The notes beneath the pieces are model-generated. The model did not search any database. It had not been told where the DNA came from and worked only from the letters and a program-made list of their open reading frames with translations. Position numbers and translations under genes: made by a program. From Oscillospiraceae bacterium (lineage in GTDB: Bacteria; Bacillota_A; Clostridia; Oscillospirales; Ruminococcaceae): a stretch of DNA of 9,369 bases. This document shows positions 1-6,691 of this stretch, one piece after another; position 1 is the first letter of the stretch; each line of letters starts with the position of its first letter. The stretch lies in the NCBI GenBank assembly GCA_017400025.1, contig JAFQAF010000002.1:1-9369 (forward strand), written 5' to 3'.

Positions 1-2
1 AT

Positions 3-1097
3 CTGCTGAAATCTGCAGAATCCGGCGGCTTGCCATTTGACAAAAACTTTACCCCGGGCATAGTTTTCACCTCCGCCGGCGATATTCTGGCCACCGGGCA
101 GAAATCCGCCTGGTACTACAATACGGCAGAGGGTATTCTGCTTTCCGCCACACAGCCCCTTGCCCATATTGAAAAGGGCGGCACGGAATACGGCCTCTAC
201 TGTCTCACAGCCCAGGGGGAATACACCGGCACTACAGACAGCCGGCTGTACCTTTTTGTAAAAACTGTTGGCGGTCAGTACGCAAAAAGCTTTTTCTTTG
301 AGGGCAGGCATCTGCTGGGCAGCCACCAAAACAGAATGGATATGGAAATCCACTCCGGTACACCACAGCTGAAAGTGCCTGCAATCGGTCTGGAAATGGA
401 TGTGGATTTTTCCACCGGCAAAGTTTCGCCACACTACAGAATCAGCGAGGATATGCTGGGCGAAAGACTGTATCTTTCAGCCGACAGACAGTACGAACTT
501 TACCCCATGGCTTCAGAGGGGATCACACATATTGCACTGAAGGAAATTTCCACCGGCAAAATCAGGTTTATTTCCCATCTTGGCAGGATAAACAGCGCCT
601 GTGACGGGGAAACCGGCTTTATGTCAGACGGCAGTGTATATATACTGGGGGACAACGATTTTTGCATCTACTCCACAGATATGGAAGCCCTTGCACCGGT
701 GTGGTCACTGGCTGACTATATGCCCCTGGGCGAAAATCTGAACACAGACAAAGACAGCAGGATTCTTGTATCTGCACGCCGCAATGAGGACGGCAGCGTC
801 TACGCTGTATACTATGATACACCGTATTATGAAAACCCTGCTGATGGTTTTGCACAGGGCAGCCGGACTCTGCTGAAAGCCACATACAAAATAGCCCACC
901 TTGATAAGGACGGCAATATCCTTGCAGAATATGATACAGCTATGAATGCCCTGGCAGGCCACTGCCCGGTGAATATATACCTGCGCAGCGGAAAGCTGAA
1001 TCTCACTGTGACACAGGCCGATACGGACACTGTGCTGGCAAAGGGCAGCCTGAATATCAAAGACGGCACTTTCACTGTCACACAGCCTTATAAATAA
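3..1097 (+). CDS. C-terminal part of a lipoprotein-family paralog, 5' end outside window
   Basis: The frame is open from base 3 to a TAA at 1095-1097, giving 364 residues. A TTG at base 30 could be read as a start, but the frame continues upstream of it without a stop and no ribosome binding site is present, so the gene most likely begins outside the window. The protein aligns with the C-terminal parts of the two lipoproteins at 4860 and 6692. Shared elements are an STGK turn (about 551-562), a 'DNDFCIYSTDM' strand (about 654-683), 'PLGEN' (about 723-737) and an ARR triplet (774-782), followed by a tyrosine-rich stretch and a 'DKDGNI' turn. By comparison with those ~600-residue relatives, roughly 235 N-terminal residues are missing, including any signal peptide. 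Unlike them it lacks the HGGGD and GGMYGGG glycine motifs, so it is the most divergent member. Function unknown. A terminator follows 13 bases after the stop, so this gene ends its own transcript. Confidence 0.92.
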   Translation: MLKSAESGGLPFDKNFTPGIVFTSAGDILATGQKSAWYYNTAEGILLSATQPLAHIEKGGTEYGLYCLTAQGEYTGTTDSRLYLFVKTVGGQYAKSFFFEGRHLLGSHQNRMDMEIHSGTPQLKVPAIGLEMDVDFSTGKVSPHYRISEDMLGERLYLSADRQYELYPMASEGITHIALKEISTGKIRFISHLGRINSACDGETGFMSDGSVYILGDNDFCIYSTDMEALAPVWSLADYMPLGENLNTDKDSRILVSARRNEDGSVYAVYYDTPYYENPADGFAQGSRTLLKATYKIAHLDKDGNILAEYDTAMNALAGHCPVNIYLRSGKLNLTVTQADTDTVLAKGSLNIKDGTFTVTQPYK

Positions 1098-1110
1098 CAG
1101 TAAATAACAT

Positions 1111-1141
1111 AAAAAGACAGGATTTCACCCTGTCTTTTTTT
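1111..1141 (+). terminator. Intrinsic (rho-independent) terminator
   Basis: An 11-base-pair stem pairs AAAAAGACAGG (1111-1121) with CCTGTCTTTTT (1129-1139) around a 7-base loop, and a run of T residues (1135-1141) follows. It lies 13 bases after the stop of the first gene. The stem begins with five A residues on the left, so it could also stop transcription from the opposite strand, although no minus-strand gene is seen. It separates the first gene from the operon that begins at 1269. Confidence 0.93.
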
Positions 1142-1168
1142 ATTTTACATATTTATCACATATAGATA

Positions 1169-1197
1169 TTGATTTTATTCCACTACAATTGTAAAAT
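1169..1197 (+). promoter_or_regulatory. Predicted sigma-70/sigma-A type promoter of the five-gene operon
   Basis: The -35 element TTGATT (1169-1174) and the -10 element TAAAAT (1192-1197) are separated by 17 bases in an AT-rich stretch directly after a terminator. Transcription would start near 1204 and give a leader of about 65 bases before the ATG at 1269. A perfect 10-base palindrome, TACAATTGTA (1184-1193), overlaps the spacer and the first two bases of the -10 element and could be a repressor site. It has the TACA/TGTA arms known from BlaI/MecI-type operators, but this resemblance is short and no regulator gene is in the window. The placement fits well; the operator idea is weak. Confidence 0.6.
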
Positions 1198-1268
1198 AGA
1201 GATAAGATTAAAGTGGATTTGCATATCAGTAAACAGCAAATGGCACAAACCTGTACAGAGAGGGCATT

Positions 1269-2462
1269 ATGGACAGCAGATTTCCTCACCGGGCAGATAC
1301 ACCGGAAAAAGACAGCAGAATATGGGCTTTCCTGCGGTGGCTTACCGGAAAACTGCAGTGGTGTATTGCCGCTGTGGTGATTTTTGCCATAGTGTCCTCT
1401 GCCCACACTCCTGTTCCACAGCAGGTAAAGGATATGGTGTTAAAACTAAAGATGGAGGATGTGTTTGCCCCATATAAAATATTCACTTCCAATTTTAAAT
1501 ACAACGGCCTTGAGCCCTACGGCAGAAGTGTAAAAGGGGACAGTGTACAGTTCGGTTATCTGGCGGAAATCAGAACGGCCAGAGGAAAAATAATCAGGGG
1601 CACCTATCCGCTGAATTATATAAAACTGCCGGACGGCACATACGATGTTTCCATTCCGGCGGAAACTTTTACTTTCAGCGGCAACAGAATGATTTTTACA
1701 GACAGCACCGGCTTTGAGATATATGAAAAACCGGCAGACCTGTTTTATTACGGCTCTATGGAATTTGTCGGGCGTGTCCCGGCCTGGCCCGGTGCAGTTT
1801 TTGCAGACACTGCGCAGATTGCAGATGGCTGGATAATTGCCGCCGGGGGAAAAGGCGGCGATATGCTCTGCATTTACAACCGGGAAAATGATATAGTCAC
1901 ACAGTATCCGCTGCCCCGGGGCTATATCACAGCAGATATGGAAGCCAGAAAGCTTATATACCCCAAAAAGCTGTTCAATGAGAAAAACAGATTTATCAAC
2001 CCCAAAGGCTGTGTGATTCCTCTTGATGACAAAGGGGAGAATATACTTTACAGCTGTGAAAGACCCACTGAAAATGGCTATGAGGAATTTTCCTTTGTAT
2101 ACAATACAGCCACAGAATGGATTGGTATACCCCATACCCTGGCATACAGGCAGGCCGGCGATGAAATGGTGTGCATACTTTCTTTTGAAACCGGCCCGGA
2201 TTCTTCCTGCACTCAGCGGCCTTACAGCTATGGGGCGTACCGCAACAAAAATGGAATCCCGGCAGGGTTTGTGGTTTTCCACAGCGATGTTCTGCCACCG
2301 GGTTTTACGGCAGCCGGCACCGCCCACGGTTCTGGGCTCACAGTGCTGCCGGCCGGCAGTGATTTCAGCTGCGTCAGAATCACCTCGGCGGCATTCCCTG
2401 CCACAGTAACAGTCGATTTTACAGACAAGAGCATAAATACATTATATGAAGATATTGAATAA
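1269..2462 (+). CDS. Single-pass membrane protein, family member A (unknown function)
   Basis: This 397-residue protein is not recognised. The ATG at 1269 is preceded by AGAGAGGG (1257-1264), four bases away. Residues 1-30 are hydrophilic and basic, residues 31-45 form one hydrophobic segment (WCIAAVVIFAIVSSA), and the rest is a soluble body predicted to lie outside the cell, starting with a PxP turn (48-50). Motifs shared with the next two genes include PYGRS (83-87), the D180-T181 pair, 'PLPRGYI', ENILYSC (257-263) followed by RPT, WIGIP, and a degenerate form of the TAPETAHIPRPY motif ending in RPY (317-319). There is no lipobox and no recognisable catalytic site. It is the first gene of the operon, after the promoter at 1169-1197. 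Its last codons run 17 bases into the following gene, which makes it about three residues longer at the C-terminus than its paralogs. It is probably an extracytoplasmic binding, sensing or structural protein, but this is inference from topology only. Confidence 0.92.
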   Translation: MDSRFPHRADTPEKDSRIWAFLRWLTGKLQWCIAAVVIFAIVSSAHTPVPQQVKDMVLKLKMEDVFAPYKIFTSNFKYNGLEPYGRSVKGDSVQFGYLAEIRTARGKIIRGTYPLNYIKLPDGTYDVSIPAETFTFSGNRMIFTDSTGFEIYEKPADLFYYGSMEFVGRVPAWPGAVFADTAQIADGWIIAAGGKGGDMLCIYNRENDIVTQYPLPRGYITADMEARKLIYPKKLFNEKNRFINPKGCVIPLDDKGENILYSCERPTENGYEEFSFVYNTATEWIGIPHTLAYRQAGDEMVCILSFETGPDSSCTQRPYSYGAYRNKNGIPAGFVVFHSDVLPPGFTAAGTAHGSGLTVLPAGSDFSCVRITSAAFPATVTVDFTDKSINTLYEDIE

Positions 2463-3639
2463 AGAAAATTTTGATTTAAAAACAGAAATAACACGCCTTT
2501 TTAAAGTGGCAGAGCTTTTGTTTAAGGCCTGCACTACCGGCTTTTTCACAATGGCTGCAGTGGTGTGGTGCACAGAATATACCCTGCCACTGCCGGCAGA
2601 GGTACAGCGGCAGATTGAAACAGCCACAGTTTTTGATTTGTACAACAGCCACAAGCTACGGCTGTTCCGCGGTGCAGATTTATTTTATTCCCTGAAAAAC
2701 CCGCCAGAAATCACGGGCAGGAATGCCGGTTATACCTTATTGCTTAACGACGGCCGCCAGCAGCTTTCCTCACAGGTGTTTCACCACGTAGTCCATGTTG
2801 AAAAGGAAGACGGCAGTGTGGATTCCGCCACCACCGGTACGAATATAAATCTCTGCGGCGACAGATACATAATCACAAGAGAAGACAAAATCGTGGTGTT
2901 TTCAGATTATAAAATAAACGGCTCTTCAAGGACAGATATCGCCCTTGCAGACAACGGCGGCGTACTGCTGACAGACACCACCTATGCCGGCCAGAGCTAT
3001 CTTTCCGCCTATATGACAGACAGAGACAACACCGTGGAAGAAGGCTTTATAAAATATGACTATGATGGCAGAACGCTGGAAAAATACATCCTGCCGCCGG
3101 GCTATATTGTGATGACACAGCGGCAGAGAAAAGAGCTGGGCATCCCATACGATATAAACATTGCCAGAATGATATACCCTGCCTCATTTATCACATATAT
3201 TGACCCGGCTATGGAAAATATCCTCTATTCCTGCCACCGCCCCACAAAGGACGGCTACAAGGAATTCACCTTTGTCTACAACATCCCCACCGGCTGGATA
3301 GGCATCCCTACAGCCTATGTTTACAGCACCGGCAAAGGCTCAAAGTGGGAAGCCTTTGTGGCCGGCTTTGAAACCGCACCGGAAACAGCCCATATACCCC
3401 GGCCCTACCGCTATGCCGCCTTTGTTATGGACGATGGCCGCCCCCGCCGCTGGATGACATTTGACAGCGAAATCCTGCCCCGGGCGCTTAATAAAAAATA
3501 CATACCATACAGTGCTACGATAAAGACAGAAAAGGATTCTGCCGGTAAAGAATATATTTTTACCCTTAAAAACCCCAACTACAACTGGAAAATCCGCCTG
3601 GACTTTGCCGGCAATACAGTGGAAATGCACGACAGCTGA
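2446..3639 (+). CDS. Single-pass membrane protein, family member B (unknown function)
   Basis: This 397-residue protein is clearly homologous to its two neighbours. The ATG at 2446 lies inside the end of the previous gene (17-base overlap), and the nearest purine-rich stretch (AAGAG at 2427-2431) is 14 bases away, so translation is probably coupled to the upstream gene. A charged N-terminus (1-25) precedes a membrane segment at about 26-43, then TEY, a PxP turn (48-50) and a VQRQI stretch. The body carries HKLR, D177-T178, a 'DYDGRT' turn followed by LPPGYIV, ENILYSC (257-263), RPT, GWIGIP, and TAPETAHIPRPY (310-321). The ENILYSC motif falls at the same residue number as in the upstream protein, which shows a nearly gap-free relation up to that point. 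No enzyme motif is seen. It is probably a membrane-anchored extracytoplasmic protein; the role is unknown. Confidence 0.92.
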   Translation: MKILNKENFDLKTEITRLFKVAELLFKACTTGFFTMAAVVWCTEYTLPLPAEVQRQIETATVFDLYNSHKLRLFRGADLFYSLKNPPEITGRNAGYTLLLNDGRQQLSSQVFHHVVHVEKEDGSVDSATTGTNINLCGDRYIITREDKIVVFSDYKINGSSRTDIALADNGGVLLTDTTYAGQSYLSAYMTDRDNTVEEGFIKYDYDGRTLEKYILPPGYIVMTQRQRKELGIPYDINIARMIYPASFITYIDPAMENILYSCHRPTKDGYKEFTFVYNIPTGWIGIPTAYVYSTGKGSKWEAFVAGFETAPETAHIPRPYRYAAFVMDDGRPRRWMTFDSEILPRALNKKYIPYSATIKTEKDSAGKEYIFTLKNPNYNWKIRLDFAGNTVEMHDS

Positions 3640-3649
3640 CAGAGGATAT

Positions 3650-3679
3650 ATGAAGATATGGAAAAAGGAAAAATTATAA
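3650..3679 (+). other. Nine-codon out-of-frame reading frame at the ancestral start of the next gene
   Basis: An ATG at 3650, placed four bases after AGAGG (3641-3645), opens the reading frame MKIWKKEKL and stops at 3677-3679. It resembles the true N-terminus of the previous gene (MKILNKENF), and the 13 bases TATATGAAGATAT around the two ATGs are identical (2443-2455 and 3647-3659). A net difference of seven bases between the two copies downstream puts this ATG out of frame with the main body of the gene. It is either a relic of the former start or a tiny leader reading frame. Translation of it is unproven. Confidence 0.3.
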
Positions 3680-4848
3680 AAGAAATAAAACGCCTGTGCA
3701 GGGTGTTCATCCTGCTGATTGCGGCACCGCTGGTTGCCTTTATTGCTATGGGTACGTATGTATGGATAACTGAATTCGCTGCACCTATGCCCCAGCCTGT
3801 GCAGAAACAGATAAGACAGCTGGAAGTGGAGGATATTTTCAGCCGCCACAAACTGCGGGCATACAGGGCACATAACGGCTCTGTTTCCTTTGAAAAAGAG
3901 CCCCGGCCCTATGGCAGATCTATATCCTGCAGAGCAGTCTTTACAGATACTTATAAAAGACTCAGGGTAAGTATAAACAATGATGCAACATATTACATAA
4001 AGTCAGACGGCAGTTATGAAGTGGCAGCATCCTATAAAAATGTAAACGCCTGCATGGATAAACTTATAGTGAGTATGGGGAATGGAATAACTGTATACAC
4101 TGAAAGTAAAATAAACGGCTCCAAATCACATAAAATTATCCTTCAGGGCACACCTGCCCTCAGCCTGATTGATACAGCGGACACCACAGGCGGCTATGTT
4201 TCTTCCTATGTGGATGAGGCTTATATGCAGGCGGAAGAGGGATTAGTGAAGTTTGACTCTGATGGCAATATACAGGCAAGATACCCTTTGCCGCCGGGGT
4301 TTATAATGGCCACAGAAAGTCAGGCGGAAGAATTGGGAATGTATACTTTAAACACCGTGTACCGCCGTGTGCATCCCCGCACATATATAGCCTGTCTGGA
4401 TAAAGAGGGGGAAAATATTTTCTATTCCTGCCGGCGCCCCACAGCCAATGGTTACAAAGAGTTCGGTTTTGTATACCACACCCCCACAGGCTGGATAGGC
4501 ATACCTGAAGAAATAATATATGCCACAAAAAATGATTATGGTTTATATCTGTATCAGGGTTTTGTGATAAATTTTAAAACCGCCCCCGAAACTGCCCACA
4601 TACCACGGCCCTATAAAACAGCCCTGCTTATTATGGATGCCGGCAAACCCCGCTTTGATATGTTCCTCAACGGCGACTTTCTGCCGGAGGATTTCAATCA
4701 GACGGGTGTACCTTATGAAGGCAAGGTGCAGAGAGTATCTGAAAGAAACCCGCTGCAAAGCAAAGTTTTTACCATAACTGACCTGGACGGCAGGTGGCAG
4801 ATTGTGGCGGATTTTAAAAACAACAGCATTGTTTTCCACAACAAGTAA
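3658..4848 (+). CDS. Single-pass membrane protein, family member C (unknown function)
   Basis: This 396-residue protein is the third tandem paralog. The ATG at 3658 is the first in-frame start, but its ribosome binding site is poor: AGAGG (3641-3645) is 12 bases away and fits the out-of-frame ATG at 3650 better. Translation may depend on ribosomes that finish the previous gene 18 bases upstream. A short basic N-terminus leads to a membrane segment at about 16-37 that ends in VWITEF, then a PxP turn (43-45) and VQKQI. The body has HKLR, PYGRS (84-88), D172-T173, a 'DSDGNI' turn with LPPGFIM, ENIFYSC (252-258), RPT, GWIGIP, and TAPETAHIPRPY (308-319). The last two motifs match the previous paralog nearly residue for residue. 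No catalytic residues are recognised. The protein is expected to face outward from the cytoplasmic membrane; function unknown. Confidence 0.91.
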   Translation: MEKGKIIKEIKRLCRVFILLIAAPLVAFIAMGTYVWITEFAAPMPQPVQKQIRQLEVEDIFSRHKLRAYRAHNGSVSFEKEPRPYGRSISCRAVFTDTYKRLRVSINNDATYYIKSDGSYEVAASYKNVNACMDKLIVSMGNGITVYTESKINGSKSHKIILQGTPALSLIDTADTTGGYVSSYVDEAYMQAEEGLVKFDSDGNIQARYPLPPGFIMATESQAEELGMYTLNTVYRRVHPRTYIACLDKEGENIFYSCRRPTANGYKEFGFVYHTPTGWIGIPEEIIYATKNDYGLYLYQGFVINFKTAPETAHIPRPYKTALLIMDAGKPRFDMFLNGDFLPEDFNQTGVPYEGKVQRVSERNPLQSKVFTITDLDGRWQIVADFKNNSIVFHNK

Positions 4849-4859
4849 AAGGAGATTAT

Positions 4860-6650
4860 ATGAAGAACAGATTTTTATGCACAGTGGCCGCACTGGCACT
4901 TTCTGCGGCACTTACAGCCTGCACACAGCAGCCTGCACAGCCACGGCCAGCACCCACACCGGCTGTTTCTGCCACGGCAGACCCCCTGGCACAGAGCCTG
5001 GGCCAGGTTACAGAAACTGCCTTTTTCCACCGGGACAAACTGGCCGCCCTTGACAAGCGGGGCATAAAAACCAGGGTTTTCTATGTGAAAAAGCAGAGTG
5101 AAGACACCGCCAGCTACGAACTGCAGTTTTTCACCGGAAAAGACAAGCTGCTGCTGGCCTGCACCGGCCCTGTTTCCTACCGGGCAAACGGCACCTTTGC
5201 CCCAACTCTGATTATGCACGGCTGTACCCCAAATGTTTATGACAGCAGGCTGGTCATCACTTTTTTGGACAGAATACAGATTTACTCCACCAAGGATTTA
5301 TCCCATATACAGACCATAGACCTTTCACAGTCCGGCAGGCAGTATGTGGATACCCTGCCTTATAAAGAGGGCTGGCTGTGCGCCTTTGTTTCTGAAAACG
5401 GCCAGGGCTTTGAGGCAATCTCCGCAGACGGCCGGCATATTGAAGACTTTATTTTCCCTCAGCCGGTATTCACATCACAAAAAAAGGGCTGGAACAGGGA
5501 AACTGTTATAAACCGCAGACCACATATAGTGTTTGCAGACCCACGGCAGGAAAATGTTCTCTGCCTCAGCGAACACAATCTGCACGCCCTGGCAAACAAT
5601 CCTTCTGCCAGCGCTACACTGTGCAGTCTGACTGAAACCACTGCGGAAAAAGTATGTGTAAAATTCCGCCATACCCGGTACGGTGAAGAGCAGACAACAA
5701 TGTATGCCCTGGAAAACAAAGAGGACAGCAGCCGCTATACCACACTGATTTTCAAAGGCGATATGCCTTACAAAAAATCTGCCATAGACAGAACCCTTTT
5801 CCCGGACAGCTTTTTTGACGGCAGAATAAATGTGGAAAGCCGGAAGGAGGACTTCTCTTTCTTCACAATGACCAGCACCACAGACAAATCAATGGTCACC
5901 TATTATGCAGACAGCGGCAAAGCCGATGTTGTGCCCCGGAGCATTGTGGAAAAATACTCCCTGCAGGCAAAGGGTGCAACCTCTGAAGACGGCGCATATT
6001 CACTTTACAATGGTGGATACCACGGCGGCGGTGATGCATCCTACTGGAAGGTATGGCTGATGGAAAACGCCACCGGAAAAATGAAATACATAGATGAAAT
6101 CGGCGGTATGTACGGCGGCGGTGTCGGCACCGGCTTCCTGCAAAACAACGATGTTTATGTATACAGCTATGACAATTTCAAAATTTTTGATACCGATATG
6201 GCCAACCCGCAGCCAATATGGCAGCTGACAGATTACTTCCCGATGGGGGAAGACCCTGCACCGGGTATTGAATATCGCTATCTTATGGCGGCCCGCCGTG
6301 ACCCTGTAAGCAAATCTGTCCTTATTCTTTACTTCGATATGCCGTATTACAGCAGTGAAAACTACAGGGAAAAATATCTTGACCTTGAAAAAGACTCCTG
6401 GCAGCTGAAATCCACCTACCACGTCACCCTTATCAACCCGGACGGCACAATAGGCTACACCCGCGACACCGGCGTCCACGCCCTGTTTGACTGGGGTATC
6501 CGCCCGGTATCAATGTATATGGAAGGGCCGGATATACTGCATATCTACAGCTGGTCAGATTCCCACAAAACCATATGGTTTGAAGGCAGGCTTAACCTTA
6601 CCACCGGTGTTTACACATCAATAAAGGATTTCACAGCCCCGGAAAACTGA
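4860..6650 (+). CDS. Surface lipoprotein, two-part family member (unknown function)
   Basis: The 596-residue product begins with a lipoprotein signal peptide: basic start, hydrophobic core, and LTAC with the lipid-accepting cysteine at 21, followed by a Pro/Ala/Gln-rich linker (22-40). AAAAGGAG (4847-4854) lies five bases before the ATG and overlaps the stop of the previous gene. Residues ~50-350 follow the motif order of the three upstream membrane proteins (HRDKL, D164-T165, 'SADG' turn, 'RQENVLC' strand), so this half is probably the same domain. Residues ~375-596 are an added domain with HGGGD (388-392), MKYIDEIGGMYGGG (408-421), DTDM (444-447) and ARR (478-480), shared with the next gene and, apart from the glycine motifs, with the first gene in the window. 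No enzyme or solute-binding family is recognised. It is likely anchored on the outer face of the membrane. Confidence 0.94.
   Translation: MKNRFLCTVAALALSAALTACTQQPAQPRPAPTPAVSATADPLAQSLGQVTETAFFHRDKLAALDKRGIKTRVFYVKKQSEDTASYELQFFTGKDKLLLACTGPVSYRANGTFAPTLIMHGCTPNVYDSRLVITFLDRIQIYSTKDLSHIQTIDLSQSGRQYVDTLPYKEGWLCAFVSENGQGFEAISADGRHIEDFIFPQPVFTSQKKGWNRETVINRRPHIVFADPRQENVLCLSEHNLHALANNPSASATLCSLTETTAEKVCVKFRHTRYGEEQTTMYALENKEDSSRYTTLIFKGDMPYKKSAIDRTLFPDSFFDGRINVESRKEDFSFFTMTSTTDKSMVTYYADSGKADVVPRSIVEKYSLQAKGATSEDGAYSLYNGGYHGGGDASYWKVWLMENATGKMKYIDEIGGMYGGGVGTGFLQNNDVYVYSYDNFKIFDTDMANPQPIWQLTDYFPMGEDPAPGIEYRYLMAARRDPVSKSVLILYFDMPYYSSENYREKYLDLEKDSWQLKSTYHVTLINPDGTIGYTRDTGVHALFDWGIRPVSMYMEGPDILHIYSWSDSHKTIWFEGRLNLTTGVYTSIKDFTAPEN
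6071..6123 (+). repeat. 53-base near-identical segment, copy 1 (in first lipoprotein gene)
   Basis: Bases 6071-6123 match 7939-7991 at 51 of 53 positions. The two differences are third-codon changes (GAT/GAC and GGT/GGA) and leave the protein unchanged. The segment encodes TGKMKYIDEIGGMYGGG. Surrounding sequence diverges quickly, so this is a patch of strong conservation or recent gene conversion inside two older paralogs. Confidence 0.9.
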
Positions 6651-6678
6651 TAAAAAGAGATATATGATTCAAAGAGAT

Positions 6679-6686
6679 AAAGGAGG
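6679..6686 (+). promoter_or_regulatory. Strong ribosome binding site that sets the start at 6692
   Basis: AAAGGAGG is five bases before the ATG at 6692. It decides between this start and an earlier ATG at 6664, which is out of frame with the lipoprotein, lacks a comparable site, and would give only a 61-codon reading frame overlapping the real gene. Confidence 0.85.
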
Positions 6687-6691
6687 CAATT

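Noticed and set aside
30..32. TTG at base 30 as the start of the first gene
   Set aside because: The frame is open to the window edge, there is no ribosome binding site, and paralogs have over 200 residues before this point.
1446..2327. Long minus-strand reading frame of 293 codons opposite the first membrane-protein gene
   Set aside because: It is fully covered by the plus-strand gene, has an odd Cys/His-rich composition and no sensible start context. Codon bias of the real gene explains the open frame.
3340..3873. Minus-strand 177-codon frame across the junction of the second and third membrane-protein genes
   Set aside because: It lies opposite two well-supported coding regions and shows no recognisable domain or ribosome binding site.
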